From Magnolia sinica (taxonomy: Eukaryota > Streptophyta > Magnoliopsida > Magnoliales > Magnoliaceae): DNA of 64,000 nucleotides. The stretch covers positions 63,884,001 to 63,948,000 of the forward strand of contig NC_080588.1 of NCBI RefSeq assembly GCF_029962835.1, given 5' to 3'. Within the stretch, counting starts at the first letter, position 1. Every line of letters begins with the position of its first letter. Under the pieces are notes generated by a model. That model was not told the DNA's origin. It did no database searches and worked only from the letters and a program-made list of their open reading frames with translations. The position numbers were made by a program, and so were the translations under genes. Of the stretch, positions 1 to 11,577 are shown in pieces.

Positions 1-298
1 ACCAGCGGAAGACCCCAAGGACCAAGTCAGTAGCTTTCAGTCCGAGCCATTAATCATCTTAGTTGACAGCAACTCCTCCCCAAGGATGGAAAACAGCAAC
101 AACACGGTTACAGTAGAAAAGCAGGAGCTAAACAGCAAAGTCTTGGTTGACCATCACATGTTCTCCCCCACTATAACAGCAATGAGAGAGAAAATTATCG
201 GAAGGGCAGGAGTGTTATATATGAGAGGTGATTGGGAATCCAGACTTCGAAGGCTCAAAAGAAGGGCAGTTAATTCAGGCCGTGTGACTGACGAATAG

Positions 299-1010
299 GA
301 TCCTTATTTGGAATATTCGCAGTATCAGTAACCGTCACTCCATCAGGGCGGCTAAACTGTTAATCAGAAAGCATGACCCTTGGATTTTTACAATCCTTGA
401 ACCCATGCTTCTAGACAATAAAAGAGTGGAGATTGGCTTACGGATGGGTTTCCACGCGTCCATGTCTAATGCAAATGTTGGGGGGAAGAACTGGATGTTT
501 TTTAAAAACTTGTTAACCTGCTCCCTAATTTTGCAATCTAACCAATCTATTTCCATTGCATTCAATGTGCAAGCCCCTCCTCTGGTTTTCTTAGTTTCTT
601 TTATTTATGTCAGCTGCTCCAAGGTCCTGAGAAGACTGCTATGGAGTGAGATGACCATGCTCTCAGCCATGATTTCCTCCCCCTGGGCAGTGGTCGAGAA
701 CTTCAATGCAGTTATCGAAGCCAATGATAGGAGGAGCGACAGAATTGCGGATAGGACCAGCTCGTCTAATTTGATGACAGCTATTGAAGCAACAGGCCTT
801 ATAGATGCAGGTTTCTTTGGAAATCAATTCACCTGGAGCAATAATCGAGGAGGTGTGGCCAGGGTATGGGCCCGCCTCGACAGGGTTCTCGTTAATGTGG
901 CCTAGTCAGTAGCATTCCCCACCTTCCAAGTGGTTCATCTTTCCCGCATCAGCTCCGACCATGCCCCGATTCTCCTCTCCTTCCCCCAGCAAGCGACCTC
1001 AAGTAAACCA
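299..1010 (+). pseudogene. LINE apurinic-type endonuclease domain (broken)
   Basis: Translation gives the usual plant LINE ORF2 opening (LIWNIRSISNRHSIRAAK, then HDPWIFTILEPM), a central AVVENFNAVIEANDRRSD segment (normally GDFN in active copies, here ENFN), QFTWSNNRGGVARVWARLDR, and the closing ISSDHAPILLSF with the catalytic Asp-His. In an active element this domain nicks target DNA to prime reverse transcription. Here it is interrupted by stops, including the TAG after VLVNVA near 903, and a frame change, so it cannot be functional. Family assignment rests on the order of these motifs. Confidence 0.85.
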
Positions 1011-1639
1011 TTCAAGTTTCAACACATGCCGATTCAACACGAATCCTTCCATTAGACCGTTAGGACCGCGTGGGCATCAGTAGAATCGAACCACCCGATC
1101 TATAACGTTTTGTCCAAGATGAAAAGGGTCAACCAGGCCCTTAAGGAGTGGAATAGAGACGTTTTTGGCAACATCTTTACGCAACTGCAACAGGCTGAGC
1201 GGGTTGTGGAGGAGATAGAGGCCCAATTGCAATCAGTTGACGATGAGATACAGCAGGATGACCTACAGCAAAACTATGTCACCGCTTTGGAAACTTTGGC
1301 CCGGATTCAAGGTATGGAAGAACTTTTTTAGAAGTAAAAGGCTCGGAATAGTTAGCTGGAGGCAGGTGATAAAACCTTCAAATTCTTTCATGCATCCGCT
1401 ACGGAGAAGCATAGAAGAGCCACCATTAGCAGCATTGTTTTGGAATCAGGGCAATCAATTGACGATATGGCAAGCATCTAACAGGCGGCAGTGTATCATT
1501 TCCAGAACCTGTTCAAGGAGGTCACGTGTGAGTACAATAGCAATGTGTTCGACATTATCTCGCTGCTCCTCTCTACAGCAGACAACGACATCCTTATGGC
1601 CACGCAATCCATTTAAGAGGTCTTCCTAGCAGTCTCTAA

Positions 1640-2904
1640 TATTCCAACAGATGGTGTAGTGGGTCCCGAAGGTTTTTCTGGGTCCTTCTTTAGGGCTTGC
1701 TGGGACATCGTGGGTCCAGACCTGCTAAACGGGATCAAATTCTTCTTTCAAGGGAGACCTCTTCCGAGGGCAATCACAACTCCCTTATCTGTCTTATCCC
1801 AAAAGATGCATCCCCTAAGGCCTTTGCTGACTTCTGTCTGATCAATCTTTATAACTGCATATACAAGATCTTCTCCAAGGTGATTGCGTCAAGATTGAAT
1901 CAACTTCTCCCTTGTCTGATCTCGGCTGAACAAGGGGCTTTCATCAAGGATTGCTCCATAGTGGAAAACATTGCTTTAGCACAAGAACTGTTTAGAGATC
2001 TCAACAGGAAGGTGTGAGGAGGTAACATTGCGGTTAAATTGGATATGGAAAAAGCTTCTGATAAGCTGGATTGGGCTTTCCTCAAACAGATCTTGTACCA
2101 TTTCGGGTTCAGTGCGATGTGGATCGCCTTGGTAGAAAACTGCTGGCCAATAAATAGTTCTCAGTACTTATTAATAGTGAAAGTGTGGGTTTCTTTAAGT
2201 CCTATAGAGGCCTGCGGCAAGGAGATTCACTTTCGCCCAGTCTTTTCGTCATTGCAACTAAAGTGTTAAGCCAAGGCATTAAGAGGTTGAGCTGTCATAG
2301 TCGCAGTCGCAGTCAGTTGTATAAAGTCAGAGTGGGCTGCCCTTCAATCTCCCACCTATTGTACGTGGATGATACACTCTTGTTTCTGAATAGGAGTAGC
2401 ATTGTGCTTAGGAAAATGAAGCGCTTGTTGGAGTCCTATCAAAAGGCTTCAGGTCAGCGAGTTAATCTGTGAAAAAGCACCATTATTCACTCTAGGAAGC
2501 TAGTGGAGGCTAGAGTTCGGGCTATTGAAAACATTCTGGCATATTCTCTTATCTTGGTGTTCCACTAGTGGCGAGTAGGATTAAAGCCGCAGACTTTTAG
2601 CCTTTGGTGGACAAGGTTGAAAGGAGGATTCAAGGATGGTAGGCTAGGTATCTATCACAGGCAGTCAGGGCAGAGCTGATTCGGCATGTCCTATGTAACA
2701 TTCCGATCCACTCTTTAGCTGGGGCCATATCCCTTTGCAGGTGTTGGTTATGCTCGAAAAGAAATTTGCATCATTTTTCTAGGGGTGGAAAGAGGGGAAA
2801 AGCAAACGTCATGGGCTAGTTGGAAGAAGATCGTCGTTCCTAAGGAGGAGGGTGGTTTAGGTATCAAGAGAATAAAGAGTACGATGGATGTGCTTTGTTT
2901 GAAG
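1640..2904 (+). pseudogene. LINE reverse transcriptase domain (broken)
   Basis: Recognisable RT blocks in order are: GPEGFSGSFFRACWDIVG (block 0/1, about 1660-1715), INLYNCIYKIFSKVIASRLN and EQGAFIKDCSIVENIALAQE (1845-1990), KLDMEKASDKLDW (2036-2075, first catalytic Asp), RGLRQGDSLSPSLF (2204-2246) and LLYVDDTLLF (2357-2386, the DD pair), then the thumb-like TSWASWKKIVVPKEEGGLG (2806-2860). The blocks are spread over all three frames with stops between them. Upstream, 1110-1331 encodes a charged helical linker (LKEWNRDVFGNIF) typical of the EN-RT spacer. Confidence 0.88.
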
Positions 2905-3268
2905 TGTTGGATACGGTGGAGGATTTTGCAAATCCAAAACCGTGTGAAGGGTGCGTGTGCTAGCTGTGCATGCTAGCTGTAAGATTTTTTTTAGCTGTGA
3001 GATTTTTCTAAGTTTAGAATATTAGTTGGAGAAGATAAACAGTAGATTTTTCCTTTGGATTTTTTCTTTCTTTAGATGCCCCTAGGATGAATCTAGACAG
3101 GGATAAATTAGTAATTTCATAGTATAAGAAAGCCTATAAAGGCAGCAATGTAATTCGTTTCTATTTATAAGAAAATACAACAGCAGTTCACATCTTTCTC
3201 TTTTCAGTCTTTTATTCTACGGTGGCTGCAACCACACATCGGCAAGTAGTTGGGATACAAACCCAACA
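2905..3268 (+). repeat. 5' LTR of the copia element
   Basis: 364 bp, TG...CA ends, same length as the 3' LTR at 7726-8089. The first about 250 bp are identical to the other LTR; the six differences are all transitions and fall in the last third. A TATA-like CCTATAAAGGC lies at about 3134. Confidence 0.95.
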
Positions 3269-3647
3269 GCAATATCACGTAGGGACTTCCTATGAAAGAC
3301 TATTCATAGGAAATCTTCTTTCACTAGCTTGCAGCCGTGAGAAAGAGGTCCTGCTGCCTGTTGCACTCCCTGTTTTTTCAAAAAAAAATCTGTTTTCAAA
3401 ATCAGATCCTAAAGCTGTTTTTCAAAAGCTGTTTTTCAACACCTGTTTTTCAAAAGCCGTGAGAAGGAGGTTTGCAAATCTGTTTTTAAAAAAATCAGAT
3501 TTCAAAAAAATCTGTTTTCAAAAATCAGATTGTAGCAGAGCAGAAAAAATCTGTTTTTTAAAAAAAAAAATCAGATTTCAGCACAAAAAAAACAAAATCT
3601 CTTCTTCTAGTCCATCTTTTTTTTTTTAAAAAAAGAAATAGAAAAAG

Positions 3648-6600
3648 ATGGCTAGCACAATCCAGCCGCAGGTTCCTAAGTTGTCAAAGGACAACTATGA
3701 AAAATGGTGCATCCAAATGAAGGCATTGTTCGGGTCGCAAGAACTATGGGAGATCGTCACCGATGGGTATGAAGAACCCACTATGGAAGAAGAAACCGCC
3801 TTCACCAACGAAGAAAAGACTGCGCTCAAAAATCAAAGGAAGAGAGACAATAAGGCTTTGTTTCTCCTCTATCAAGGGTTGGATGAATCCACCTTCGAAA
3901 AGATTGCCGAAGCAACATCAAGCAAGCAAGCATGGGATACCCTTGGCACCATCTTCAAGGGTGTAGATCGAGTGAAGCGGGTTCGCCTTCAAACATTAAG
4001 AGCCGAGTTCGAAGCGACTCACATGAAGGAAGGTGAGAATGTTACTGATTATTTTTCACGTTTGCTTGTAACTGTCAATAATCTGAAAAGAAATGGTGAA
4101 AAGATTGAAGATGTCCGAGTTATTGAAAAGATACTTCGATCCCTCACAACCAAGTTTGAGCATGTGGTTGTGGCGATTGAAGAATCAAAAGATATTGAGA
4201 AACTCTCCATTGAGGAGTTGATGAGATCGTTGCAAGTTCATGAGCAACGAATGCAGAAGAATGCCAGTTCCATGCCGATGGAACAAGCTTTGGAGTCAAG
4301 ATTGACTCTAAATGATAACAATGGTGGACGTGAAAGTTCACAACGTGGTGGACGTTTTACTAACAATCGCGCAAGAGGCAGAGGGCGTGGATACCAACAA
4401 AGTCATGGCCAAAACCAACAGAAGAATACCAATTTTCGTGGAAGAGGAAATGGTAGAGGTAGATCTATGCGCGGACGGGGAAGTACAAAGAACATCCAAT
4501 GCTATAATTGCAACAAGCTTGGCCACTATGCATCTGATTGCTGGAGCAAGCCGGTAACTCAAGACGAGTTATCCAACTATGCTGAAGCATCAGGCCATGA
4601 ACAAGAGAGCTCCACACTTCTCCTTGCACAAGAGAAAAGTAGTGATCAGCAGGATGTATGGTATCTCGACACGGGTGCAAGTAATCACATGTGCGGCGAC
4701 AAGAAACTCTTTGTGGAACTCACAGAAGGAGTTCATGGCGATGTAACGTTTGGAGACTCATCAAAAACGCCAGTGAAAGGTAAAGGCAAAATCAAAATCT
4801 TTCAGAAGAATGGTGTTCCAAACTATATCTCTAATGTGTACTACGTGCCCAACATGAAAAGTTACATACTGAGTCTCGGACAACTCCTCGAAAAAGGGTA
4901 TGTCATACACATGGAGAACTCTTCTCTTTCCATAAGAGATATCCATGGACGTTTGATTGTAAAAGTTCAGATGGTGAAGAATCGTATGTTTCCTCTTCAT
5001 ATAAACACAATGCTTGAGAAGTGTTTTTATGGGAAAGCAAAGAATGATTCCTGGACGTGGCATCTTCGCTTTGGCCATCTAAACTTCAGTGGCTTAAAAC
5101 TTCTGTCCTCATCAAGCATGGTGCATGGCTTGCCTGCCATTGAAGCTCCAGAACATGTGTGTGAGACGTGCACACTTGGGAAACAACAAAGAAACTCCTT
5201 TCCGAGTGGAGTATCCCGAAGAGCAAGAGAACCGTTGCAGTTGGTTCACACTGACATCTGTGGACCATTAGAGTCAATCTCTCTTGGAGGTAATAAATAC
5301 TTTATTACCTTTATTGACGATTTCAGTAGAAAATTGTAGGTGTATGTAATCAAAGAGAAGTCTGGTACTTTTGCTATTTTTAAAAATTTTAAGGCCCTTG
5401 TTGAAAAAGAAAGTGGTCTTAAAATCAAAACCTTCCAATTTGACAGAGGTGGGGAGTACACCTCAAATGTTTTTTGAGAATATTGCAGGAAACATGGTAT
5501 TAAGCAACAACACACTGCAACATACACGCCACAACAAAATGGAATTGCGAAACGGAAGAACCGCACCATCCTCAATATGACGAGGACCATGCTGAAGGAG
5601 AAAAGTCTGTCAAAGAATTTCTGGGTAGAGGCAGTTGCATGTACTACCTATCTGCTCAATAAGTGTCTGACCAAGAGTGTCAGATTCCAGACACCAAAGG
5701 AAGCATGGAGTGGATACAAGCCGAGCATGGTGCACTTTAAGATCTTTGGGTGTGTCGCCTCCGCTCAAGTTCCAGAAGCGAGAAGGAAAAAGCTTAATGA
5801 TCGTGGCGAGAAGTGCATCTTCATCGGCTACAGCGAAGAGTCAAAGGCATACAAGCTCTACAACCCACTAACCAATAAGCTGGTGGTGAGTAGAGATGTG
5901 GTATTTTGTGAGGAAGAAGCATGGAAATGGAACGAGGGAAACTCGGCCAAAGAAAAGCAGGTCGAGGTCGAAGAATACGAAGAAGAGAGACCTGAGATTC
6001 AAGAGCAGACATCACCCCCTTCGAATCGCCGAAGTCCAGGAGTACGCTCCATCTCTCCTGGAAGTACTTCATCAAATCAGAATTCATCCAGCACATCTTC
6101 ATCCGATTCTTCTTCACCCTTGGCTCCTATTAAAATGAGAAGCCTCAACGACGTCTATGCAGAAACTGAGGAAGTAAATTTACTCTGCCTGTATGCGGAC
6201 CATGAGCCTCTCACATTCGAGGAGGCTGTGAATGAAGAATGTTGGAGAAAGGCTATGGAAGAAGAGATTCATGCCATCGAGAAGAATCGAACATGGGTGT
6301 TGACCTCACTCCCCAAAAGCCAGAAGACCATTGGTCTCAAATAGGTGTACAAAATCAAGCGGAATGCCGATGGTAAGATCGAACGATATAAAGCAAAGCT
6401 CGTAGCAAAAGGTTACAAACAGAAATATGGCGTAGACTATGAAGAAGTTTTCGCCCCAGTTGCTCGCCTTGACACTGTAAGAATGATAATCTCCCTTGCA
6501 GCTCATCACAGTTGGATGATTTACCAACTGGATGTGAAATCTGCATTCTTAAATGAGGTACTTGAAGAAGAAGTATACGTTGACCAGCCTGAAGGCTTTG

Positions 6601-7718
6601 TCATGCAAGGGGAGGAACACAAGGTGTATCGGCTGAAGAAAGCCCTGTATAGGTTGAAGCAAGCTCCTCGTGCTTGGAATGCACGGATCGACAATTATCT
6701 TCAAAAAAATGGTTTCGTCAAATGTCCATATGAGAATGCCCGTGGTGATATGCTTATCGCTTGTTTATATGTTGATGATCTGCTGTTCACTGGGAGCAGT
6801 CAGGCGATGTTTGAAGAATTCAAATAGGCTATGTTCAAAGAGTTCGAGATGACTGATGGTGGATTGATGTCTTTCTTCTTAGGCATTGAGGTGAAGCAAC
6901 AAGTCGGCGGCATTCACATATCCCAGAAGAAGTACACAAAGGAACTTCTTGAGAAGTTTCAGATGGTCGACTGTAAAGCCGTAAATACACCTGTTACAAC
7001 AGGCCTAAAGCTCACGAAAGATGGAGAAGAAAGAAATATCGACTCAACCCTATTCAAGAGCCTAATCGGAAGCTTAAGGAACCTCACAATCACTAGGCCA
7101 GATATAGTCTACAGTGTTGGGCTTCTAAGCCGGTATATGGAAGCCCCAAAAGAGTCACACTGGCTAGCTGCAAAACGAGTACTGAGGTATATCAAAGGGA
7201 CTATTGAGTTTGGTCTCTTTTATCCATACAATGATGATGCGATGTTGTATGGATACTCTGATAGTGATTGGGGTGGTGATCAAGATGAAAGAAAAAGCAC
7301 CACAGGCTATGTTTTCTATCTTGGGTCGACAGCATTCACATGGAATTCGAAGAAGCAGAGTGTGGTCGCCCTGTCCACATGTGAAGCAGAGTACATGGCA
7401 GCATCGTCCACCGTCTGTGAAGGAATTTGGTTGAGAAATCTGCTAAAGGAGCTGAAACATCCGCAAGAAGAATCCACAGTCATATATGTGGATAACAAGT
7501 CGGCAATCGAGCTAGCCAAAAATCCGGTGCAGCATGGAAGAAGCAAACACATCGATACCCAATACCATTTTCTGAGATATCATGTGAAGCAGAAAACGAT
7601 GAAATTAGAGTATTGTCATACTACGGAACAGGTGGCGGATATTTTCACAAAGGCATTGCCGACAGATGCATTCAAACGACTAAGAACGATGCTCGGAATG
7701 AAGCCGGTTTTGGTTTGA
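3648..7718 (+). pseudogene. copia gag-pol region (fossil)
   Basis: Starts with a copia-type gag (PQVPKLSKDNYEKWCIQMKA), then a CCHC zinc knuckle (CYNCNKLGHYASDC, about 4500-4545), an aspartic protease (DTGASNHM, about 4670-4693), the pre-integrase zinc motif (HLRFGHLN...CETC, about 5060-5175), integrase (LVHTDICGP onward), reverse transcriptase ([11 protein letters not shown] and [10 protein letters not shown]) and RNase H (CEAEYMAASS, ADIFTKALP). All standard copia domains are present in the right order. The region is broken at a few places, so it is treated as an inactive copy. Length of about 4.1 kb is usual for a copia polyprotein. Confidence 0.93.
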
Positions 7719-7725
7719 AGGGGAG

Positions 7726-8089
7726 TGTTGGATACGGTGGAGGATTTTGCAAATCCAAAACCGTGTGAAGGGTGCGTGTGCTAGCTGTGCATGCTAGCTG
7801 TAAGATTTTTTTTAGCTGTGAGATTTTTCTAAGTTTAGAATATTAGTTGGAGAAGATAAACAGTAGATTTTTCCTTTGGATTTTTTCTTTCTTTAGATGC
7901 CCCTAGGATGAATCTAGACAGGGATAAATTAGTAATTTCATAGTATAAGAAAGCCTATAAAGGCAGCAATGTAATTCGTTTCTATTCATAAGAAAATACA
8001 GCAGCAGTTCATATCTTTCTTTTTTCAGTCTTTTATTCTACGGTGGTTGCAGCCACACATCGGCAAGTAGTTGGGATACAAACCCAACA
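7726..8089 (+). repeat. 3' LTR of the copia element
   Basis: 364 bp, begins directly after the purine-rich tract at about 7717-7725 and ends ACCCAACA. Followed at once by LINE-derived sequence. Confidence 0.95.
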
Positions 8090-9007
8090 CCGGCTGCAGC
8101 GAGTGGCTGGGCTATCCCCCTCCCCAATGCTAACAATGGCGCTAGAGCTAGCGATGATGTCCAAACTGATCGGTCCTTGCATAGTGCTGGCTATCAGCCC
8201 GGAGAACAGGGCAGCGAGCACACCATCACAAGAAGTACACGTCGGTCTTATCTTCCTTTGCTAGTGAGAGATGGAATAAGCCCCCATCTAGCTGGGAAAA
8301 AGTCAATGTGGACGGCTCTGCATTAGGGAATCTTGGGCAATCAGGTGGGGGACGGATTTGCAAGGGTGATAAAGGTGAGTTCCTGTTTGCGTTCTCATCT
8401 TGTTATGGGGTGGGTTCGAATGCAAATGCCGAATTGAGGGCTATCCACAACGGGATGGATCTCTGTCTAAAGAAGGGGTTCCATAAGGTGGTGGTAGAAT
8501 CGGACTCACTGCTTGCAGTGAGGCTTCTACTGGGGGTAGCCGTTCCCGAATGGAAGTGGGGCTATTGGTTGGCTAGGATTGCCCGGCTTAAGAGCAGGGG
8601 GCAGTTTCGGTTCTGTCACATATACAGGGAAGGTAACGCGGTGGCCGATGTGATGGTGCGGCTTGGTAGTGAACACAACTTATCTTTTTTTTCTTGCCTT
8701 CATGACCTCCTACCCAAGGTCAGAGGCTGCATTTTTCTGGACAACGTTGGACTGGGAACTCTGAGAGAAGCAGCTACGAGGGAGTAACGGGGTCATTCGA
8801 GATCTTTTTGGTGGCTTGGTGATAGAGGCGTTTTGGGTAGTTTGGTTGTTCTTGCTCCCCTGTGCAGTTTTGGTTTTTTCATTCCTATATGATAGGTGTG
8901 GTCATAATTTTGTCTGACCTACCGGAAAAACTGTAAATCCTGTTTAATATTGAATGGAAAAAGGGGTGACATTGCGAAAATAATAATAATAATAATAATA
9001 ATAATAA
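8090..9007 (+). mobile_element. LINE 3' portion with RNase H and (TAA)n tail
   Basis: Continues the LINE beyond the copia insertion. It carries the terminal RNase H domain, a 3' UTR of about 190 bp and a simple-repeat tail of TAA/ATA units at 8979-9007, a plausible LINE tail. The segment expected between the RT thumb (ending 2904) and RNase H, usually several hundred base pairs with a zinc-binding RVT motif, is not visible on either side of the copia element. Confidence 0.8.
8281..8787 (+). pseudogene. LINE RNase H domain (open reading frame)
   Basis: A 159-codon frame from the ATG at 8308, extendable upstream to about 8281 (PPSSWEKVN). RNase H fold features are VNVDGSALGN (first Asp), SNANAELRAIHNGMDLCL (Glu), VVESDSLLAVRLLL (Asp) and HIYREGNAVADVMVRLG (last His/Asp area). 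In active plant LINEs this domain degrades RNA in the RNA:DNA hybrid. This frame is unbroken, but the rest of the element is not, so independent function is unlikely. It could be mistaken for a small host gene. Confidence 0.85.
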
Positions 9008-9363
9008 GGGTAGAAATTGCTGGTGCGGGGCACCTGCTTCTTGCTGATGAGGCCCAAAGATCAAAAAGCTCTCGTACCAATTTGTAGGGACTGTTATTGG
9101 CTTGCTTAGACCGGAAGATAGTACTATGCACAACAGGAAGGACTTTGCTGGCTTCAGTCAGTCACATAGAGAGAGAAGCTGTTGGAATTGATTTGTTACT
9201 TTTCATTGCCATAATCGGATATGGAGAAGTTAATTTATAGGCATATGGTGTCATTATGAAATTACAAAATTATCCAATATAAATGCATTTATCATTTAGG
9301 TGCATGTAACAGAACCTGGGAATACTAAAAGCTTGAAATGGTGGAGGCTGAAGGATTCTTCTA

Positions 9364-9550
9364 GAAACTTATCAACGGTCCAGATTTCAGGAATTATTTC
9401 AAGGTTCTGACGTTTCCAACATTAGTGAACTCGAAGGGAAGTTTCAACCAGGAGAGAGAGAGAGAGAAACTTATCAACGGTCCAGATTTCAGGAATTATT
9501 TCAAGGTTCTGACGTTTCCAACATTAGTGAACTCGAAGGGAAGTTTCAAC

Positions 9551-9567
<17 letters not shown>
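9364..9567. repeat. 102-bp tandem duplication
   Basis: The segment starting GAAACTTATCAACGGTCCAG at 9364 recurs at 9466 with almost no change (one C/T difference near the end). Both copies end in a short AG run, and the second leads into the long AG microsatellite. The AG tract shared at the copy ends suggests slippage or unequal exchange in the microsatellite. Confidence 0.95.

Positions 9568-9615
<48 letters not shown>
9554..9615. repeat. (AG)n microsatellite
   Basis: About 31 uninterrupted AG dinucleotides directly after the second copy of the 102-bp duplication. Confidence 0.97.
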
Positions 9616-9619
<4 letters not shown>

Positions 9620-11577
9620 TGGAAAAATTGCTCTTTCAGGTTTAAGAGACGAGATATTGAGTTTCTATCATTAAGAATGGGAATTGTGAAATAAGTCTGT
9701 AAGATGGGCTTTATGTTGTTGAAAGCTGCATTGAAATCACTAAATACAACTAAATATAGCCGAGCATATAGGATTTTAGAATCATCGCCATTAATTTAGA
9801 TATGAAACTTTCAATAAGAATTTGGATCCTTCGTGAACTAGTGATCTTTCTTCTCTTTTTTTTCGGTAGAAAATGACAGTTCCCCAGTTCAAACGTTCGT
9901 CTTCTTGTTTTCATACATGTGAAGGAAGCATTTGGAAGCACGACATGACCATTCCTTGAAAATATATAGGAAGAATCACATCCTTCTGCCAAAATACTCA
10001 ACTTATGCAATGGAATTAGAAGTCTAACTTTCAATCCTTGAATTCTTTCTGTACTAGTCTAGTATGCAGTGGGAACTAATGTAGCAGTCTAATACACTTA
10101 GGACTTCTCTTTTGCTATCATACAACAGTAGGTTTAGTTGTGTATTAGATCTAAGTGGTTGAGAAGACAAAAAAATCTGCTGTTTGGGTTTATATAAGGG
10201 AGAAGCTTAGTTGAATTACCACTGATTCTTGTAGGAATTAAAACATAAAAAATCAAAAGAACCTACATTAGTAACAAAGAAATGTGATTGATTTTCATTG
10301 GCACTCAATCATTCAATCAGCCATATGTCAATGTATTCAATTGTCAGATGGAAGAGTGGAGATGATCATTGAAAACTTAATAGAAAAAACACCCATTCTT
10401 TTCTTCTTCTTTTTTCCTCAGAAAGGTGGGAGCTACCCACCTGTAACTCTGTTGATATGAAAGATGGTTGTACATGATTTCTTGTGGGTGACAAAAATAA
10501 AAATAAAAAAAAATCTGGGTCTCACCTATCGACTCGACGGGTGATGAAATCATTAAGATCATACTGCTAGGCAATTGCGCTCAACCCAAATTTCCATTCA
10601 CATGATCTCTTCAGGATGATGATGATGATGATGGTACCTAGCTACCATTCATCAAACAATCCCAACGTCTAAGTAGGAATATTGAAGTGCAAGGATTATT
10701 GAAAGGAAAGCATCCAAGTCCTAAACAACTTCGGATAGTTATGTAAGATAAAAACATGATTTAGCCTAGTATTTAACTACCATTTAAAGTCCTATATCTA
10801 CCAAACTCATTTTTCAAAAGTAAACGGCAACCCGTCCATGTCGATGGGGATCCAATTTCCTGATCTTTCTCATATAACTGCTAAGAGATGTGAATGCGCA
10901 GATGTACTTTAACAGCTCTTAGTCTTCTATGAGAGCTCGAGAAAACATTAAAAGAATTAATGCAGCCATTTTCAGATGCCCTTCTTGCTAGAGTTTAGCA
11001 ATGTGTTACCAAAATGTCAAAGTACCTTTTATACTCTGGTGCCTTGGGCTTGCAGGAACCTTTATGACGAAGAAAAATCAACCCCACCCAAGTAATAAAA
11101 TACCACTTTCTTGGAATTGAGATTTAGTTGAAATGCCCTCTGACACTATTGATCTTTATCCATCCATCACAGGGGCCACACCCAAAACCAGTCATTCAAA
11201 CCCCATGAAAATCAACCCATGTATGCTGACAAAAAAGGCCTACAAGTACTGGCAGTGATTATCGAGTTTTAGGGTCCTAAGATTCCTCCTATTCATGCTT
11301 AGTCTACTGATATCAAGATTGAGAAATTCAAGCTAAGAATTAGAAAAAATAAAAATAAAAAAATGCAAGGAAATGAGATGAAAAGAAGAATAAGACCAAT
11401 CCAACATGTTCAAATTACTCACTCTAGAAATAAAACAAATCCGAGGGCGTGAAACGAAATCGAATGGGTGAAGGGAACAAATCTCCGAGTGAGCTTATTA
11501 GCAGGTTTTTTTTTTTTAGACTATCCGACCCGGATTTCAGTAATGGTACAAATTTACACCATCCATGTACAGTGCAG

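Larger units (their letters stand above)
1..2904 (+). mobile_element. LINE (plant L1-type), 5' portion, degraded
   Basis: Left part of a non-LTR retrotransposon whose right part lies at 8090-9007. Reading along the plus strand there is an uncharacterised leading segment (ORF at 86-298, perhaps the end of ORF1), an endonuclease region and a reverse transcriptase region. The pieces fall in several frames with many stops, so the copy is dead. The true 5' end lies outside the window, so neither full length nor target-site duplication can be read. It breaks off at 2904, where the LTR of a copia element starts, in the conserved stretch after the RT (GGLGIKRIKSTMDVLCLK). Confidence 0.9.
2905..8089 (+). 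mobile_element. Ty1/copia LTR retrotransposon, nearly whole, nested in the LINE
   Basis: Two direct 364-bp LTRs, both starting TGTTGGATAC and ending ACAAACCCAACA, flank a gag-pol region in copia order (gag, protease, integrase, RT, RNase H). A purine tract (AAGGGGAG) abuts the 3' LTR. The LTRs differ at about 6 of 364 sites by eye (1.6 percent), so the insertion is young, far younger than the Tat element at 14028. The coding region is interrupted by a few breaks, so this copy is a fossil. Flanking bases (TGAAG before, CCGGC after) do not form the expected 5-bp duplication, discussed under findings. Lineage within copia not assigned. Confidence 0.95.
9008..11423. other. gene-poor interval
   Basis: No convincing coding sequence on either strand. 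Holds a 102-bp tandem duplication and AG microsatellite (9364-9615), a short GAT repeat at about 10616-10633 and AT-rich unique sequence. This is the 3' flank of the MYB gene, which is transcribed toward it. Confidence 0.6.

Noticed and set aside
8308-8787. Stand-alone host RNase H-like gene
   Set aside because: The RNase H domain is the normal C-terminal domain of the surrounding plant LINE and is followed by its 3' UTR and TAA tail.
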